Source: Gordionus sp. m RMFG-2023
Lineage: Eukaryota; Nematomorpha; Gordioida; Chordodea; Parachordodidae
Direction of reading: 5' to 3'
Length of the DNA: 64,000 nt
Assembly: GCF_954871325.1 (NCBI RefSeq)
Contig: NC_088776.1
Coordinates: forward strand, 8,501,985-8,565,984
The notes under the pieces were generated by a model that was not told the origin of the DNA, did not search any database, and saw only the letters and a list, made by a program, of their open reading frames with translations. Of the stretch, positions 41,896 to 53,493 are shown in pieces (position 1 is the first letter of the stretch; each line of letters starts with the position of its first letter). The position numbers were made by a program, and so were the translations under genes.

Positions 41896-44307
41896 ACACA
41901 ATTACCAATACTGTTTATAATATATTTGAAACCATATAAACAGTAATTTAAAAGCACAGTATGGAGTAAAGTGATCCTACGTCGAATCATCTTTTGGTTG
42001 CACTATCTTTAAGAAACAATAATTATTTTATATCCCAAGTCTGTCCGATGAAAAAAAATGTCCCGCTCTGCCCCAGTCGTTTTGTTTCGATTTTCAGTTT
42101 TAAAATGATTAGCAAAACTCTTTTAACATCCATCTTATTTATAATTTCTGTTAAAAATTTTATCCTAACTCTTTGTAATTGTCACTATTCTCACCATCAT
42201 GTATAAAACATAGTATTGGTACATGATATCTTCTGGTAAAATTATTCCATATAATTTTTTTACTATACCACGCAATTATTTAAGCTTGTAGGGTAGGAGG
42301 AACCGAGTCAAAAGAAAGTTGAGTGTTAAAAATAAAATCATCTTGGCAGATTCAGATAGCCATGAGATGTAACCAGAGAAAAATAGAATGGGTGGCATCT
42401 AAGGATTCAGTCATTAGAATATAGGAAATTGTAGATAAAACAATTTGTCCTCCTTTTCATGTAAGAAAATTCGTCCTCTTCCAATTTTTAAAAATATTAT
42501 AATGATAGTTGATATGTATTGGTAGTCTAATTAACGTTTAGGTATCATAGCGCAATAAGCTGAAGTAGTTTATAATATCTACATTTATCTTAATTATTTA
42601 ATTAAATCTCGCTAACATTGTTTGACTTACTATTGTTCAAGAAGAGGTTGAGAAGAATCATCACGAACTAAAAATTTACCAATCTCATTTATCCAATTGA
42701 TTTGGCTAACGTTCTAATTATCAAGAGCGATAAAATTCAATAACTAATATATTTTTTTGAATATGGGGGCCAGAAAAATTTTAGGTGTGAGGTCAAAAAT
42801 TTTTATCGAATGGACCAAATTTAAAAGGCAAATTTATTTTGGGGGCCTGTCACCCCCTTGTGGATACCTGTCTGCTTTCATTGGATTCAAAATTTGGATG
42901 CAAAGGTTTTGTTGAATGCAATTTCGTTATTAACAACCAGCTTCTCCCCAAAAATGTAAATGTTTTCTTGCCTTTCTTGTTGTAATAAAATATAACAATT
43001 TAGTGAATTATATTATTTTTTTAAATTAATGTACGGAAATGTGGATACATTGTAATATTTGGAATTATATTGGATTGATTTTGTAAAATTTAGATTATTT
43101 TAAAAAATCGAAGGCAGTATGCAACAGGGAAAGAAAGAAATAAAAATTTATCTATAATTTTATTCTAAAATAATTTTACCTCGCTTAATTATTTTTTAAA
43201 AAGGCCAGGTGATGTGGCTTATTGAAAGAAATGTTTATGAATTTTCTTCTGAAAAACAATTTCAATCAACAAAAGGAATTATCTCGAAAAATTTTAAGCG
43301 ATAGCTTTGGGTATATTCTTAGAAAAAGGAACTAAAGGAAATATTCATTTTTTAAAATAATTTTTAAGGATAGCATTTTTTTAAAAAAAATAAAAATATA
43401 TTTATTATAATTAGATAGAGAATAACACCATACCATAATATTAAAAAATAGAGGATTATTCTAAATTATATTTTAGCAATTTTATTGGTGATATGGAAGA
43501 ATACCGATTCATAGAGAAAAAAAAAATGCACTTTGCAAAAAATGGTAGAAAACTATGATCCTCAGCCCATGATTTATCGAGTAGAGACAATTTCAGTAGA
43601 TTCACCTAATTGTCTTGAAAAATTAAAGGCAATAACATACAAAGAAGGAAAGAAAGTGAATGTTTAATGAAATTTTCTGTAAATTTCTCAATTTTCTTGA
43701 AAAATTTGTGGCAATACGTATTTTAACGTGATATGACGGTAACATATAAATATCCACACTCACAGATTTCTGCTTATCAAGCTTCTAAAGATTTATACTC
43801 AACTTTTTGAACAATAAATAATATTCAAATACGGTTGAAGGTTGGTAAAAAAACATAAATAATATTTGTTTTATTACAAAGATTAAGAATGTTTCTATTA
43901 GTTTATTAGTAATAAACTTGATAAAATAAAAGTTTTATATTTTATTAAATTTTTTTTTTGTTACAATAACAATACAATTAACTGATTATAAATATAGTTA
44001 CAATTAAATATCAATTATTTACCTCATTTTTTGTAAAATTATAATCAAATTATAACAGTATAATATAGTATCCACAACATGATATCAATACACTAGTATT
44101 TAAATTTAATTTATTTAGTACTTGTCTCTCACATAAATTTTTTTTAATAACTATTACTTCATTTACAGTTTTGTAAACATATTATAAAGGGAAAATATTT
44201 TTTATATAATTTAGAACTCCAAAATTTAGTCGCAATGGTTATTATTATATCATATATGAATTATAGGCGTATATACTGGTTAACAATACTTTTAAAATAT
44301 CGAAACT
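41896..44307. other. Non-coding stretch between hAT copies
   Basis: No convincing exon, element termini or RNA gene found. Several 60-100 residue open frames are low-complexity or derive from chance AT-rich sequence. Pieces of balanced composition around 42,780-42,920 and 43,490-43,700 are unexplained and may be old repeat fragments. Confidence 0.5.
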
Positions 44308-44640
44308 AGAAGTGGGCAATGAAATTACGAGACCCATCGTGTCATGGTGGCTCACGGAATAAATTTTGAATTACTAAGGCGTGACGGGCCTTCATAAAAT
44401 TTTTCCCGGTGTGATCGGACGTGAACATAAATTTTCCGTGAATAACGGGAATTTCAATTTTTAAAATAATGCATTTTAAATATATATTTTCAAATTTAAT
44501 TAAGTTCTTTTTTAAAAAGGAATAATTTTTGAAAGCAAAAAATCTTCCGCATTTTATAAACAACATTCAGTATCATGCCGCAGGGTGTTTTGTCATGAAT
44601 TTTTGCTAAATTTAGCTTAAACTTAAAAATTTATATATTA
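44308..44640. repeat. Terminal piece of the 39769-type hAT, inverted
   Basis: Starts TAGAAGTGGGCAATGAAATT. It follows in reverse complement the last 330-400 bp of the element ending at 41887: the same GACCCATCGTGTCA, GGCGTGACGGGCC and CCGCATTTTATAAAC words in order. It stops where the MITE at 44645 begins, so it is a truncated copy whose remainder may have been displaced. Confidence 0.75.
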
Positions 44641-44644
44641 AAAT

Positions 44645-45162
44645 TAGAGACCTTCATGGGCCGGGCCGGCCTTAGGTTTAATTATAAATTTTCTAGCGGG
44701 CCTGGGCCGGGCTTGGGTTCGTTGGAAATTTTTGCAATAGGGCTTGGGCCTAAATTTTTAAATTCAAATTTAGCTTATTTTAAGGATACTTAATAGGACA
44801 AATATAACAAATCATTTTGATTTTATTAGTGTTATTTATCAAATTTCCTATACACCTTGGGAGAGTATATATTTTTTAAATCGGAAATTGGTATAATTTT
44901 ACTTAACTTAACACAACGGCCATTAATATTATATATATATATTATTACTAAATAAAATATTATATTTCTATTAGTATTACTTCAGCATAAGTTAAGTATA
45001 CATAAAATAATTTTATGGGCTTGGGTAAATTTTTTAAATATTATAGCGGGCTTGGGAATTTTTTTAAATATTAAAAACGGGACGGGCTTGGGCTTAAAAA
45101 AATTTTTTACGATGGGCCTGGGCCGGGCCTGGTCCTAAAATCTAGGCCCATGAAGGTCTCTA
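44645..45162. mobile_element. GC-rich hAT-type MITE, 518 bp
   Basis: Termini TAGAGACCTTCATGGGCC and GGCCCATGAAGGTCTCTA are an exact 18-bp inverted repeat. Flanks attaaaat and attcaaat match at 7 of 8 positions. The interior repeats GGGCCGGGC/GGGCTTGGG words near both ends and is AT-rich in the middle. The CTCTA terminus and GC-rich ends resemble the MITEs at 4667 and 36259. Confidence 0.85.
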
Positions 45163-45171
45163 ATTCAAATC

Positions 45172-46578
45172 CAGGCTTGTTAATCGATCCTTTTAAAAAG
45201 ATCGAATCACGATCTTTTCAAAAAAGGAGGTTTTTTTTAAAAAAAGGATTGCAATCTATTAAAATTTCTGAAGGAAATTTTTGATCGATGCAAAATTAAC
45301 TAATATAAAAATAAATTAAATATGATATAAATTTATTTTAATTGAATAATATAATATAAGTAAAACAATTAGAATATATTTATTTATAATTAGCCTTTAA
45401 TAATAAATTTTTTTTCTAAGCTATTATCATTTAAACATGCAAGTCTTTCATTAAGCACAAGTTTAGCTATACTAAACAAGTGCTCCACAGGAGCGTTTGA
45501 TGGTAAAGGTGTGTTATATTCAATAAATATTTTTTTAAATTAACATAAGTATTAAAAATATTCATTGTACTATCCTTTGAATAAAAAAAATTCATTAATG
45601 GAACTAGCATTTGTGAAGAATTTTTCTCCAAAAAGGTATCTATTTCATCCATACATTTATTTGAAGCGCGTGTTTGATCCTGCATATTTTCCAAATGGGC
45701 AATAAACCTTTCTTTTACCAACGGATTTTGTGTCAGATTAAAATAAAGCCAATTTAGATTAAATTTTGGGTGAATTATTGCTACAAACATGTAACTGTCA
45801 TCATAAAGTGAAGGAAATCTATTAAGAAATTATAATTATATTCGCTCATATAAATCAGGTACCTGTAAAAATTAGCCCTTATTAACATATCACTAAATAT
45901 TTGATTAATTGTAAATAATTCTTATTATATGCATAATTATGCTCATCACAAATAAATAATAAAAACTGTATTTTTAAAAGGATTAATTACTTCTAAATAC
46001 CTTTTGAGATTCGAACTACTAATCTTTAAAGAGGATATTATGTTCTTACAAAAGCATGCACTGATCATTGTATAGTTACTTCCATCCGTATCATATAAAG
46101 TAAAATACTTACGTAAATTATGAAATGGTAAAAGATTCTCATTCTCACTTATATCTGCTGTCACATCAATAGTAGATGTATTATATATAAATATATAATG
46201 GATTACATTATTAAAACCTAATTTATATATATTATAATAATATAATTGAATGAATAACTAGGCTCTAAATCTCGTTTTAGATAAAATTTTGGAAGTTGTT
46301 GAAATATAAAATATGGTAGAATGGAAGTTGATAAAATATGATGTAGATAGATATTTTTTAAAAAATAATATTTTTATTTAATTTTCAAAATTTTTATTTT
46401 ATTTATTGCTTTTTAAGTAAAAAATTAATTTTTAAAAGGATCGGGATCGAATACTAAATAAATCTGATCTCGATCACCATCCTCAATTTAAATCAGGATC
46501 ATAAATCCTGGAAAATTGACAAATTTAGGATCGAATCCAGGATCGGCGATCTTTTGATTCGATCCTTTAATAACCCTG
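45172..46578 (-). mobile_element. hAT element with C-terminal transposase part, perfect TSD
   Basis: Flanked by identical TTCAAATC (45164-45171 and 46579-46586). Termini are CAGGCTTGTTAATCGATCC and GGATCG...CCTTTAATAACCCTG, followed inward by GATCGAATC-type words at both ends. It encodes on the minus strand only the C-terminal half of a hAT transposase. It sits one base pair beyond the MITE ending at 45162, sharing most of the flanking bases. Confidence 0.9.
45370..46164 (-). pseudogene. hAT transposase C-terminal half
   Basis: Reading leftward: FHNLRKYFTLYDTDGSNYTM (46.1 kb), then MFVAIIHPKFNLNWLYFNL and later EIDTFLEKNSSQ, then after a frame change near 45,540 the block NTPLPSNAPVEHLFSIAKLV followed by NERLACLNDNSLEK. 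The last is the classic hAT dimerisation motif (P-x-SAPVERLFS). The N-terminal zinc finger and first catalytic Asp are absent, so it cannot be autonomous. Confidence 0.82.
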
Positions 46579-46670
46579 TTCAAATCCAATTTCTCAAGCT
46601 TATTTAATGTGTTTCAAGTTTGTTATTATCATATTCATATATATTGTTTTACTATGCAAATGTAATTCTT

Positions 46671-47125
46671 CGCATAATGTGAGGGATTAAGATTGGGCTA
46701 ACCTATAAAAATAAAGAAATAAAACCTTAAATAAAATAATGAACTAAACTTGCAGATCGCATAATGTGAGGGATTAAGACTGGGCTAGCCTAAAAATAAA
46801 GAAATAAAATCTTAAATTAAATAAAAAACTAGACTTGCAGATGAGTTAATGTCTGACGAAGGGAAAAAAGTTGATATAACTACATAGTTTTTATATAATA
46901 ATAGTAACTAACCTTATTTTGTTAAATCATGGCAATATGTAGGCTACCAATATGTCTAGAACGGTAAAGGCTTTTGTTAAATCGCTATTTTTTTCTTCGC
47001 ATATCTTTAATAATAGATCATGATTTTGAACAATAGAGGGAGTAAGGCGGGATCAGCCTAGAAAATTAAAGAAATAGAACATTAAACAGAATAATAAACT
47101 AATCTTGCAGAAGAGGTAATATCAG
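46671..47125. repeat. Tandem repeat of about 86 bp (two close, one diverged copy)
   Basis: Units at 46671-46757 and 46758-46842 both begin CGCATAATGTGAGGGATTAA and end AACTTGCAGAT or GACTTGCAGAT. A third, more diverged unit at about 47033-47125 keeps GGGATCAGCCTA, AAAGAAATA and AATCTTGCAGA. There is no open frame through the units. The function and origin are unknown. Confidence 0.75.
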
Positions 47126-47546
47126 GCGCAACTCCTTATTAAATGAGGGCTTATCATTATATATTAGCAAAGCATCTAAAAAAGGTGTAATCTAAAATAT
47201 ATGGAAGATAAAAATTATAAATAAAAATTTTGTTATCCATAGAAACATGTATAGATATTTTTTTTAGTTTATGCATATAATAATAGTAATGAATAACTAT
47301 TTATCGAGATGAGAGTATATTTTGCTTATCATGATCTATAACTCGTTTTAGTTTTCTATGCCGTCTTTCACTTTGTTTATGAGAGATACATCAATACGGC
47401 GGAATCATAAGGAGTGTTATGGAATTGATATCTCTAAAAAATAGAAATTAATGACATTAGATATTGAAAAATCTAAAGAAGATATATAAATTAAAATTTT
47501 TACTTTATTTACTGAAAATTTGTAAAAATAAATATATAAAATAATA

Positions 47547-48250
47547 CTACAATATAATACGACAATTTTGATATTTAAATTTTAACATAAATGAATTAAA
47601 ACATTTTTTTTTACATAACTTTTTCATTGATCTCTGGTAAACGATAGGAATTTTTTCAGGTTTCACAAGAACCGCTGGTTTCCTAATGATTGTCGCTGCT
47701 AGCAGTAATAGAATTATTTCAAGATAATATGTGTCTTTAACATCAGTGGCTAATAATCCTTCTGTTATTGTCAACTCACGATGTAATGTTTTCATATTTA
47801 GAATTAATTACTATTGTGGGTATTTTACACTTTAACTGCCATAAAATAATTATCAAGAGGGGGGGGGGGGAATGTTTTAAACATGAAACGATGTTATAAT
47901 CATATTGTGTAAATCTATCTATATAGCCTTCTACAATTTCATAAAAAAAATTTTAAAGATCGCGGAATCCTTTTCAAAATTAAATTGTAATTTGTCATCG
48001 ACCAAAATATCATGAAAAATTATAAGCGCTTTACATACCCATGTTGATTTTTGAGGGGTGAGACTAAATTATGATACAAGTTTTTCAGCCTTAATTCTAA
48101 ATCAAAAGAATTATAACTTCTTTTATTTTTTTAACATATCGATTGTGGAAATATTTTTAGTATTCACTATATTAGTAGCTATGGGCTGTAGAACGTTATA
48201 TTTTGGTTTCCCTGATAAATAATTTTTTAAATTTATAACCTAAAAAAATT
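47547..48250 (-). pseudogene. Unidentified coding-like repeat, copy 1
   Basis: Read leftward, a segment NSFDLELRLKNLYHNLVSPL (around 48,020-48,120) with flanking stops, then MKTLHRELTITEGLLATDVK ... TIIRKPAVLVKPEKIPIVYQ (47795-47547). Both parts recur in a second copy about 1 kb to the right. I do not recognise the family. Codon-like conservation between copies suggests a once-coding repeat, possibly transposon-derived, now broken. Confidence 0.45.
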
Positions 48251-48699
48251 CAGTTTATTTATTTAAATTCCTATATATAAAAGAAACCAAAATGTGTGTT
48301 ACTAGTTGATTTGCATTTAGATGCCTCAAAATGCTATCCTCCTAAAATTTTTTTTACCGGCATCCAGATATACACCATATCAATAGGGTCGTAGCCAAGA
48401 ATTTCCAGCTGGGGGGGGGAGCAACTGTTTACTTAGGGGGAAGGGGCATTATTTTTTGAAGTAAAACAAATAATTAGGAAATCATATAAATTTTTTGCTA
48501 TTTATTAGAAATTTGTAAGCGACGATTTTTATTTTTAAATTTAACAGAATTAAAATCGAAATTCTATATTATTTTTTCCCATAAGCCATTAATACTGAAT
48601 TTTGTTTACGTCAATCTTTCATCGATTCTCTAGTGCTTGATAGAACTCTCTTTAGTATAGAGAATGAGTCCCCACAAAAAGCCGTTTATACATCATGAT

Positions 48700-49585
48700 G
48701 ATGGCTGTGATGTAATATTTAAAATTCCTTAAATGCAAGATGTTATTTTTTTAATATTTAATATTTACGATATATTCAGAATTATGTTTCTTTAACTTCT
48801 GCAGCTAATAATACTTTTTCTATTCTCATTTCATAATATAACATTTCCATATTTAAGTATTATAAAGATTCTAATGGGGTCATTATATCTTATATAAAAC
48901 AATCAGGGTCAAGGGGACAATGTATTAAAACATGTGGAAGATTATAAATATCTTAATTCTTTTTTAAGGAAATCCAATTGAAGTCCTTTTTACTATTTAA
49001 AAAATCTTGAAGGTTTATAGGTGTTTTAAACCTTGATGATTTTTGAGAGATGAGATTAAATTTTGATATAAGTTTCTCAGACTTAATTGTAATCAAATCA
49101 AAAGAATTATCCAGTGGCGTAGCTAGGAATTTTCCTTAGAGGAGGTCCATACATATAAAATCAGGGGGGCTTCGCCCCCCAGACCCCCTTTAATGGGCCT
49201 TCGGCCCTTTTGCCCGGCCATGAATCAATAATATGTTATTATAATTTAGTATATTATTCTCAATGACTTTATAATAATACTATCCAGAATAATTTCAATA
49301 GTAATATAATATCCTTCCACAAACATCAAAACCAGAAAAATATATTGATATAAAATCACTTTTAAGTCTTTTGAACGTATAATCTAAAAAAAAATTTTGC
49401 TCTGGGAGGGGTCCAAAACCACCCCCGTAGCTACGCCACTGGAATTATCACTTCTTTTATTTTTTAATATAATTGTATAATCAATACAATTTTTAGCATC
49501 CATTATATTAGTACCTACTGACAGTAGATACTTATATAGTGGATTTATTGTTATTAATACCTCATAAATGAAAATGGCCAATATA
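48700..49585 (-). pseudogene. Unidentified coding-like repeat, copy 2, split by MITE
   Basis: Read leftward: FIYEVLITINPLYKYLLSVG and NIMDAKNCIDYTIILKNKRS (49.58-49.45 kb), then the 330-bp MITE, then NSFDY-like sequence (about 49.0-49.1 kb) and EMRIEKVLLAAEVKET (about 48.8 kb). These correspond to TNIVNTKN, KNKRSYNSFDLELR and TLHRELTITEGLLATDVKDT of copy 1. It is interrupted by stops. Family unknown. Confidence 0.45.
49112..49441. mobile_element. hAT MITE with CAGTGGCGTAGC ends, perfect TSD
   Basis: Flanked by identical GAATTATC (49104-49111 and 49442-49449). Termini are CAGTGGCGTAGCTAGG and CCGTAGCTACGCCACTG. The interior contains the palindrome GGGGGGCTTCGCCCCCC followed by CAGACCCCC, a motif seen in MITE-like repeats of many invertebrates. 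A partial relative starts near 48,386 (GTCGTAGCCAAGAATTTCC). Confidence 0.9.
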
Positions 49586-50065
49586 ATTTAATTTATATAA
49601 ACGCAATTAGATAGACAAGAGGCTTCGATTAAATCGTGAGTATAAATCTCAAATTAAGAGTTCTATTAGGAAAGTAAAATAATATTTTACCTATAGACTC
49701 AATATTCTCATAAATGATTCAATGATTACTTCACTTCTGGCTTAAATGACTCACAGGTTACGTTAAAACGCCTAAAATAAGTAAACTAACTTTTTTATCA
49801 ATTTTTTTTTGAAGTAGGATGTGTACTCCTCCATTTCGGCCAGGCATGACATAAAATCATATGCATATTATATTCGATGAATTAATATTTAATTGATTAA
49901 GTTGTTTTAAATAAAATTATCAATGACTTCAGCAGAAAGACATTGAAAATTAATGATTCCTATTAAATTTTCTTGAATTTTTCTATAAAAAAAATGCAAT
50001 TAATAATTATACTCAAGTTGTTTATTAATTTTTATTTTTTTTAAGCCCCCCCCCCTTCCCCCGAT

Positions 50066-50614
50066 CAGCGTCTACATGACAGGATTTTGACTGGATGCAA
50101 ACCCCCTTCAAAAACCTTTGCCTACCCCCCTAAAAAATATCATTATTTTTACCTATTTATTTATTGATACACTTTTCAAAGAATTTATAAAGGATAACTT
50201 AAATTATTCTATATCTACTACCAACTATCTATATTTTGTGATTATAAATAATTTATTTTTTAGATAATAAATTCAATTAAAACCTCCATTATTTACAATT
50301 AATTAGGTATTATGGCATTATGAGCTTGCTAAAATATCTAAACCTTTTAAATGTAATTTAAAAGGATAGTTTATTTGGAAAACAATGTGTATGATTGTTT
50401 GCAATATATAGATTTGGTCGTTGAATTGTATTATAATAATACTACAATAAAAGTATAATTTTTACAGCAATAAATTTTGTCCTATTTCATCTCAAAATTT
50501 AATAGATAACCCCCCAAAAAATTTATACTACCTCCAATAAAGCAGCTTACCTCCTACCCCCTCAAAAAAATAGGATGCAAACTGTTCCTACCCCTCCCGC
50601 TCATGTAGACGCTG
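50066..50614. mobile_element. hAT MITE, CAGCGTCTACATG family, perfect TSD
   Basis: Flanked by identical CCCCCGAT (50058-50065 and 50615-50622). Termini CAGCGTCTACATG and CATGTAGACGCTG are an exact inverted repeat, followed inward by C-rich (CCCCCTTC) and complementary G/C-rich tracts. No coding capacity. The same terminal family bounds the elements starting at 51182 and 54423. Confidence 0.92.
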
Positions 50615-50799
50615 CCCCCGATGCCATCTACGGAGCTAGGGCCCTGCTTATCAATAACAAATTTTCATTAATAATGGTAGTCTCTTCATATATTTTTTGA
50701 AATAGCTACATTTTCAATATTCTATTATACAAAATATAAAAAATATAAAAAATAGCGAGAGTATTATTCAGAATATACATTATATTAAAAACCTTCCTC

Positions 50800-51146
50800 T
50801 AATTTATGATGATTACATTATTATGGTATATTGTAAGGCGTTAATATGAGGTAGCTAATAGAATGTCCAAAACAATTACGTAAAATATATCAGAAATTAT
50901 GCAGAAATGAGTTTTATTTGAAAAATAATGATAATAACGATCATTTTATGCAATGTATAGATTTAGTCGATGTTTATCAATATATTTAATTATAATAGGT
51001 CTAAATAAAAGTATTAAAAACATTTTAACAGCAATATATTTGACTATTCTACCTAAAAATAAAATTTATGACACCTCTCCCACTCTTACCCAAATATAAT
51101 TTATTCGTACCCTAGCCTACTCAACCACCAATCCGCCCATGTGAAC
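50800..51146. repeat. Diverged right part of a CAGCGTCTACATG MITE
   Basis: Follows the interior of the 50066-50614 element: GTATAGATTTAGTCGATG, AATAAAAGTATTAA and AACAGCAATATATTTG all have counterparts there. It ends with a terminus-like CCCATGTGAACGCGG. The left terminus is not recognisable. Confidence 0.6.
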
Positions 51147-51612
51147 GCGGAGTTTTAGGTAATTACTCATATTCATATGTCCAGCGTCTACATGAGTGGA
51201 TGGTGAGGGGGGGGTATACTTTTATTATGGATGTATTATAATAATACAATACCAAATTTATACATTGCATGCATACAATCATAGACAATATATTTCAAAA
51301 CTTAAATCGCTATAATTTTCTGTTATCTTTATAACTCTAATTCTATGAGAGGTTTTTTAATCATTCATGTTCTAAAAATAACTCTTTTACCAATGACATA
51401 TATAATACCTAGACTGACGATTCATTCATTAAAAGTGTACATCAATGCAAATCAGCTGGAGACGCCATCTTGGTTACACTAATCATTAAAATTTTAAAGG
51501 AGAGCCTAATTTATTCTTATATCTGATGCAAACTTTATTAAAGAATTACCGGATCATCGAGATAATAAGAAAGCAAGTTATCAATTTAATAGAAGTTTTT
51601 AACGGTAATAGG

Positions 51613-51826
51613 AAAAAAAACCCCTGGAAAAAAAACCCCGGAAAAAAAACCCCCGGAAAAAAAATCTCCGGAAAATAAACCCCCAGGAAAAAAAACCCCC
51701 GGAAAATAAACCCCCAGGAAATAAAACCCCCGGAAAAAAACCCCCAGGAAATAAAACCAGCGGAAAAAACCCCCAGGAAATAAAACCAGCGGAAAAAACC
51801 CCCAGGAAATAAAACCCCCGGAAAAA
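51613..51826. repeat. Left tandem array of MULE terminus
   Basis: About 14 units of CCCCCGGAAAAAAAA and variants (CCCCCAGGAAATAAAA, CCAGCGGAAAAAAC) with unit length drifting between 13 and 18. The array lies at the left edge of the MULE and is complementary to the array at 53358-53493. Confidence 0.9.
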
Positions 51827-52029
51827 AGTTTTAAAATGTATTTTTAATCAAAAGAATAAAAATTGTTTATCAATTAAAAACGCTATATTTGGTATTTATT
51901 TATAAAATTAAACAATAATAATAATAGGATCTTTATGCCGTATATAAAGACAAAAAAAAATTTTTAATTTACAAAAATATTTTATTCATATTCTCTTTTA
52001 AATGCCGAGCAATACTTTTTTCAACACTC

Positions 52030-53028
52030 GATAATCAAGACCTGGTTCTTGATACAGCTCATAATCATCCATCAAATATTGATGGACTAGTAGCAATGAA
52101 ATCCATTGCTAACATGAAGAAGCGATGTGCAGACTCTTTGGCAAAACCTCTTCAAATTTATGCAGAGGAAATTGTAAAATTAGACCAAAGAGTTCAGTCG
52201 CATATGTTATCAGAAGATTCTATAAAAAGAACTCTAAGGAATCACAAAGCAATGCAACACCCTTCAAATCTTGAGAATTTGGAAGACCTAGTTAAGGTAT
52301 TAGTTTAAATATAATTATATTTTCATAAAAATTTAAATATTATAAGTGATTGGGCAAATTGTGGCTCCCAGAACTCAAAACGATTTTTATTATTTGATAA
52401 TGGCCCACAAGCTAAAGAACGCATAATAATGTTCGCAACAGATTATTCCTTGAATCTAATATTTAATAGGACAGAGTGGTATATACAGGACCGATGAAAC
52501 TAAGTTTTTTTTGTGGCATGATGGACGGCTTAGCATTTCCGTTATGTGATATGGGCAATGCAATGACATTCCTGAGATCGGTTACTCCGAGCAATGGTAA
52601 GGATATTCTTGATTATTTCGATAAAAATTATGTCAATGGAGGTCATAAGAAGCAATTCTCAATCCCAAACACGTCGAATTGAGCCTCGATTTCCTCCAGA
52701 AACCTGGAACGTGAATCAGAGCACTCTCTCAGATGAAGAACGAACAAATAATCAATGCGAAGGTTGGAATCATCGTTTTTCTAATCTGGTTGGGAATAAA
52801 CACCCATCAATCTGGGTACTCATTAAAAAAATGAAATGCGAGGTGGCTGCCGATGAAACCAAACTTGAAAGATGGCGCATAGGTAGTTGGACATCGAAAA
52901 CAAAATCGCAGAGTTCTAACAACCAGATTCGTCTAAAGAAACTTTGCGAAGAATACCGTGATGGGGTGCGAAGCCTTCCAGATTTTATAAGAGCGATTTC
53001 CTTCAATTTTCGATGTCAACTCATATAA
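52030..53028 (+). pseudogene. MULE transposase fragments
   Basis: Three fragments are recognisable. The first (about 52030-52308) has AHNHPSNIDGLVAMKSIANM and on, with the HxH end of a FLYWCH-type zinc finger. The second (52476-52680) has GLAFPLCDMGNAMTFLRSV and DILDYFDKNYVNGG. The third (52670-53028) has EPRFPPETWNVNQSTLSDEE then RTNNQCEGWNHRFSNLVGNK, the conserved C-terminal part of animal MULE transposases. The segment with the first catalytic Asp residues (DGTF region) is missing or destroyed and the frames do not join. Non-functional. Confidence 0.82.
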
Positions 53029-53047
53029 TTATTATTATAAATTATAA

Positions 53048-53127
53048 AATTTGTATATACATAATCATGATTTACCAATAAAATAAAAATTTGTATATAC
53101 ATAATCATGATTTACCAATAAAATAAA
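53048..53127. repeat. 40-bp direct tandem duplication
   Basis: Two exact adjacent copies (53048-53087 and 53088-53127) beginning AATTTGTATATACATAATCA, just downstream of the MULE reading frame. Exact identity means the duplication is recent or an assembly artefact. Confidence 0.9.
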
Positions 53128-53357
53128 AATTTCTTATTTTGTCAAATTTAGTCTATTTAATATCATATTTAAAGATTGTATTTTTACTATAGCAATTTTT
53201 TTTTACAATACATAGTTATTTTACTGAGGCATTTTTTCCCAGTACCAATTCAAACATTAGTTTTTCTTATTTAAGCATTTTTTTATGAAGAGTAGGCCAA
53301 ATAAAAATATGCCTATATTATTAGGTCTTAATTAAATTCTATAAAAATGGAAAAAAA

Positions 53358-53493
53358 TTCTGGGGGTTTTTTTTCCTGGGGTTTATTTTCCGGGGGTTTA
53401 TTTTCCGGGGTTTTTTTCCGGGGGTTTATTTTCCGGGGGTTTGTTTTCCGGGGTTTATTTTCCGGGGTTTTTTTCCAGGAGTTTTTTTTCCGG
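53358..53493. repeat. Right tandem array of MULE terminus
   Basis: About 9 units of TTTTCCGGGGGTTTAT and variants, the inverse complement of the array at 51613-51826, ending at the right edge of the MULE. Confidence 0.9.

Noticed and set aside
41674..41946. Plus-strand 90-residue frame containing HTHALPTVTRWVTRNFTARA
   Set aside because: It is the GC-rich right terminus of the hAT element at 39769-41887, and the same words recur at 44.3 kb as repeat, not protein.
49160..49215. GGGGGGCTTCGCCCCCC hairpin as a bacterial-type terminator
   Set aside because: It lies inside a hAT MITE with perfect TSD; the hairpin is part of that repeat family.
49384..49581. Minus-strand frame ending SDNSSGVATGVVLDPSQ
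   Set aside because: The C-terminal part is translated from a MITE terminus; only the first 45 residues belong to the unidentified repeat unit.
51613..53493. C4A4/G4T4-like repeats that look like ciliate-type telomeres
   Set aside because: The unit is irregular, contains CCGG, occurs as two inverted arrays, and sits exactly at the ends of a MULE with a 9-bp duplication.
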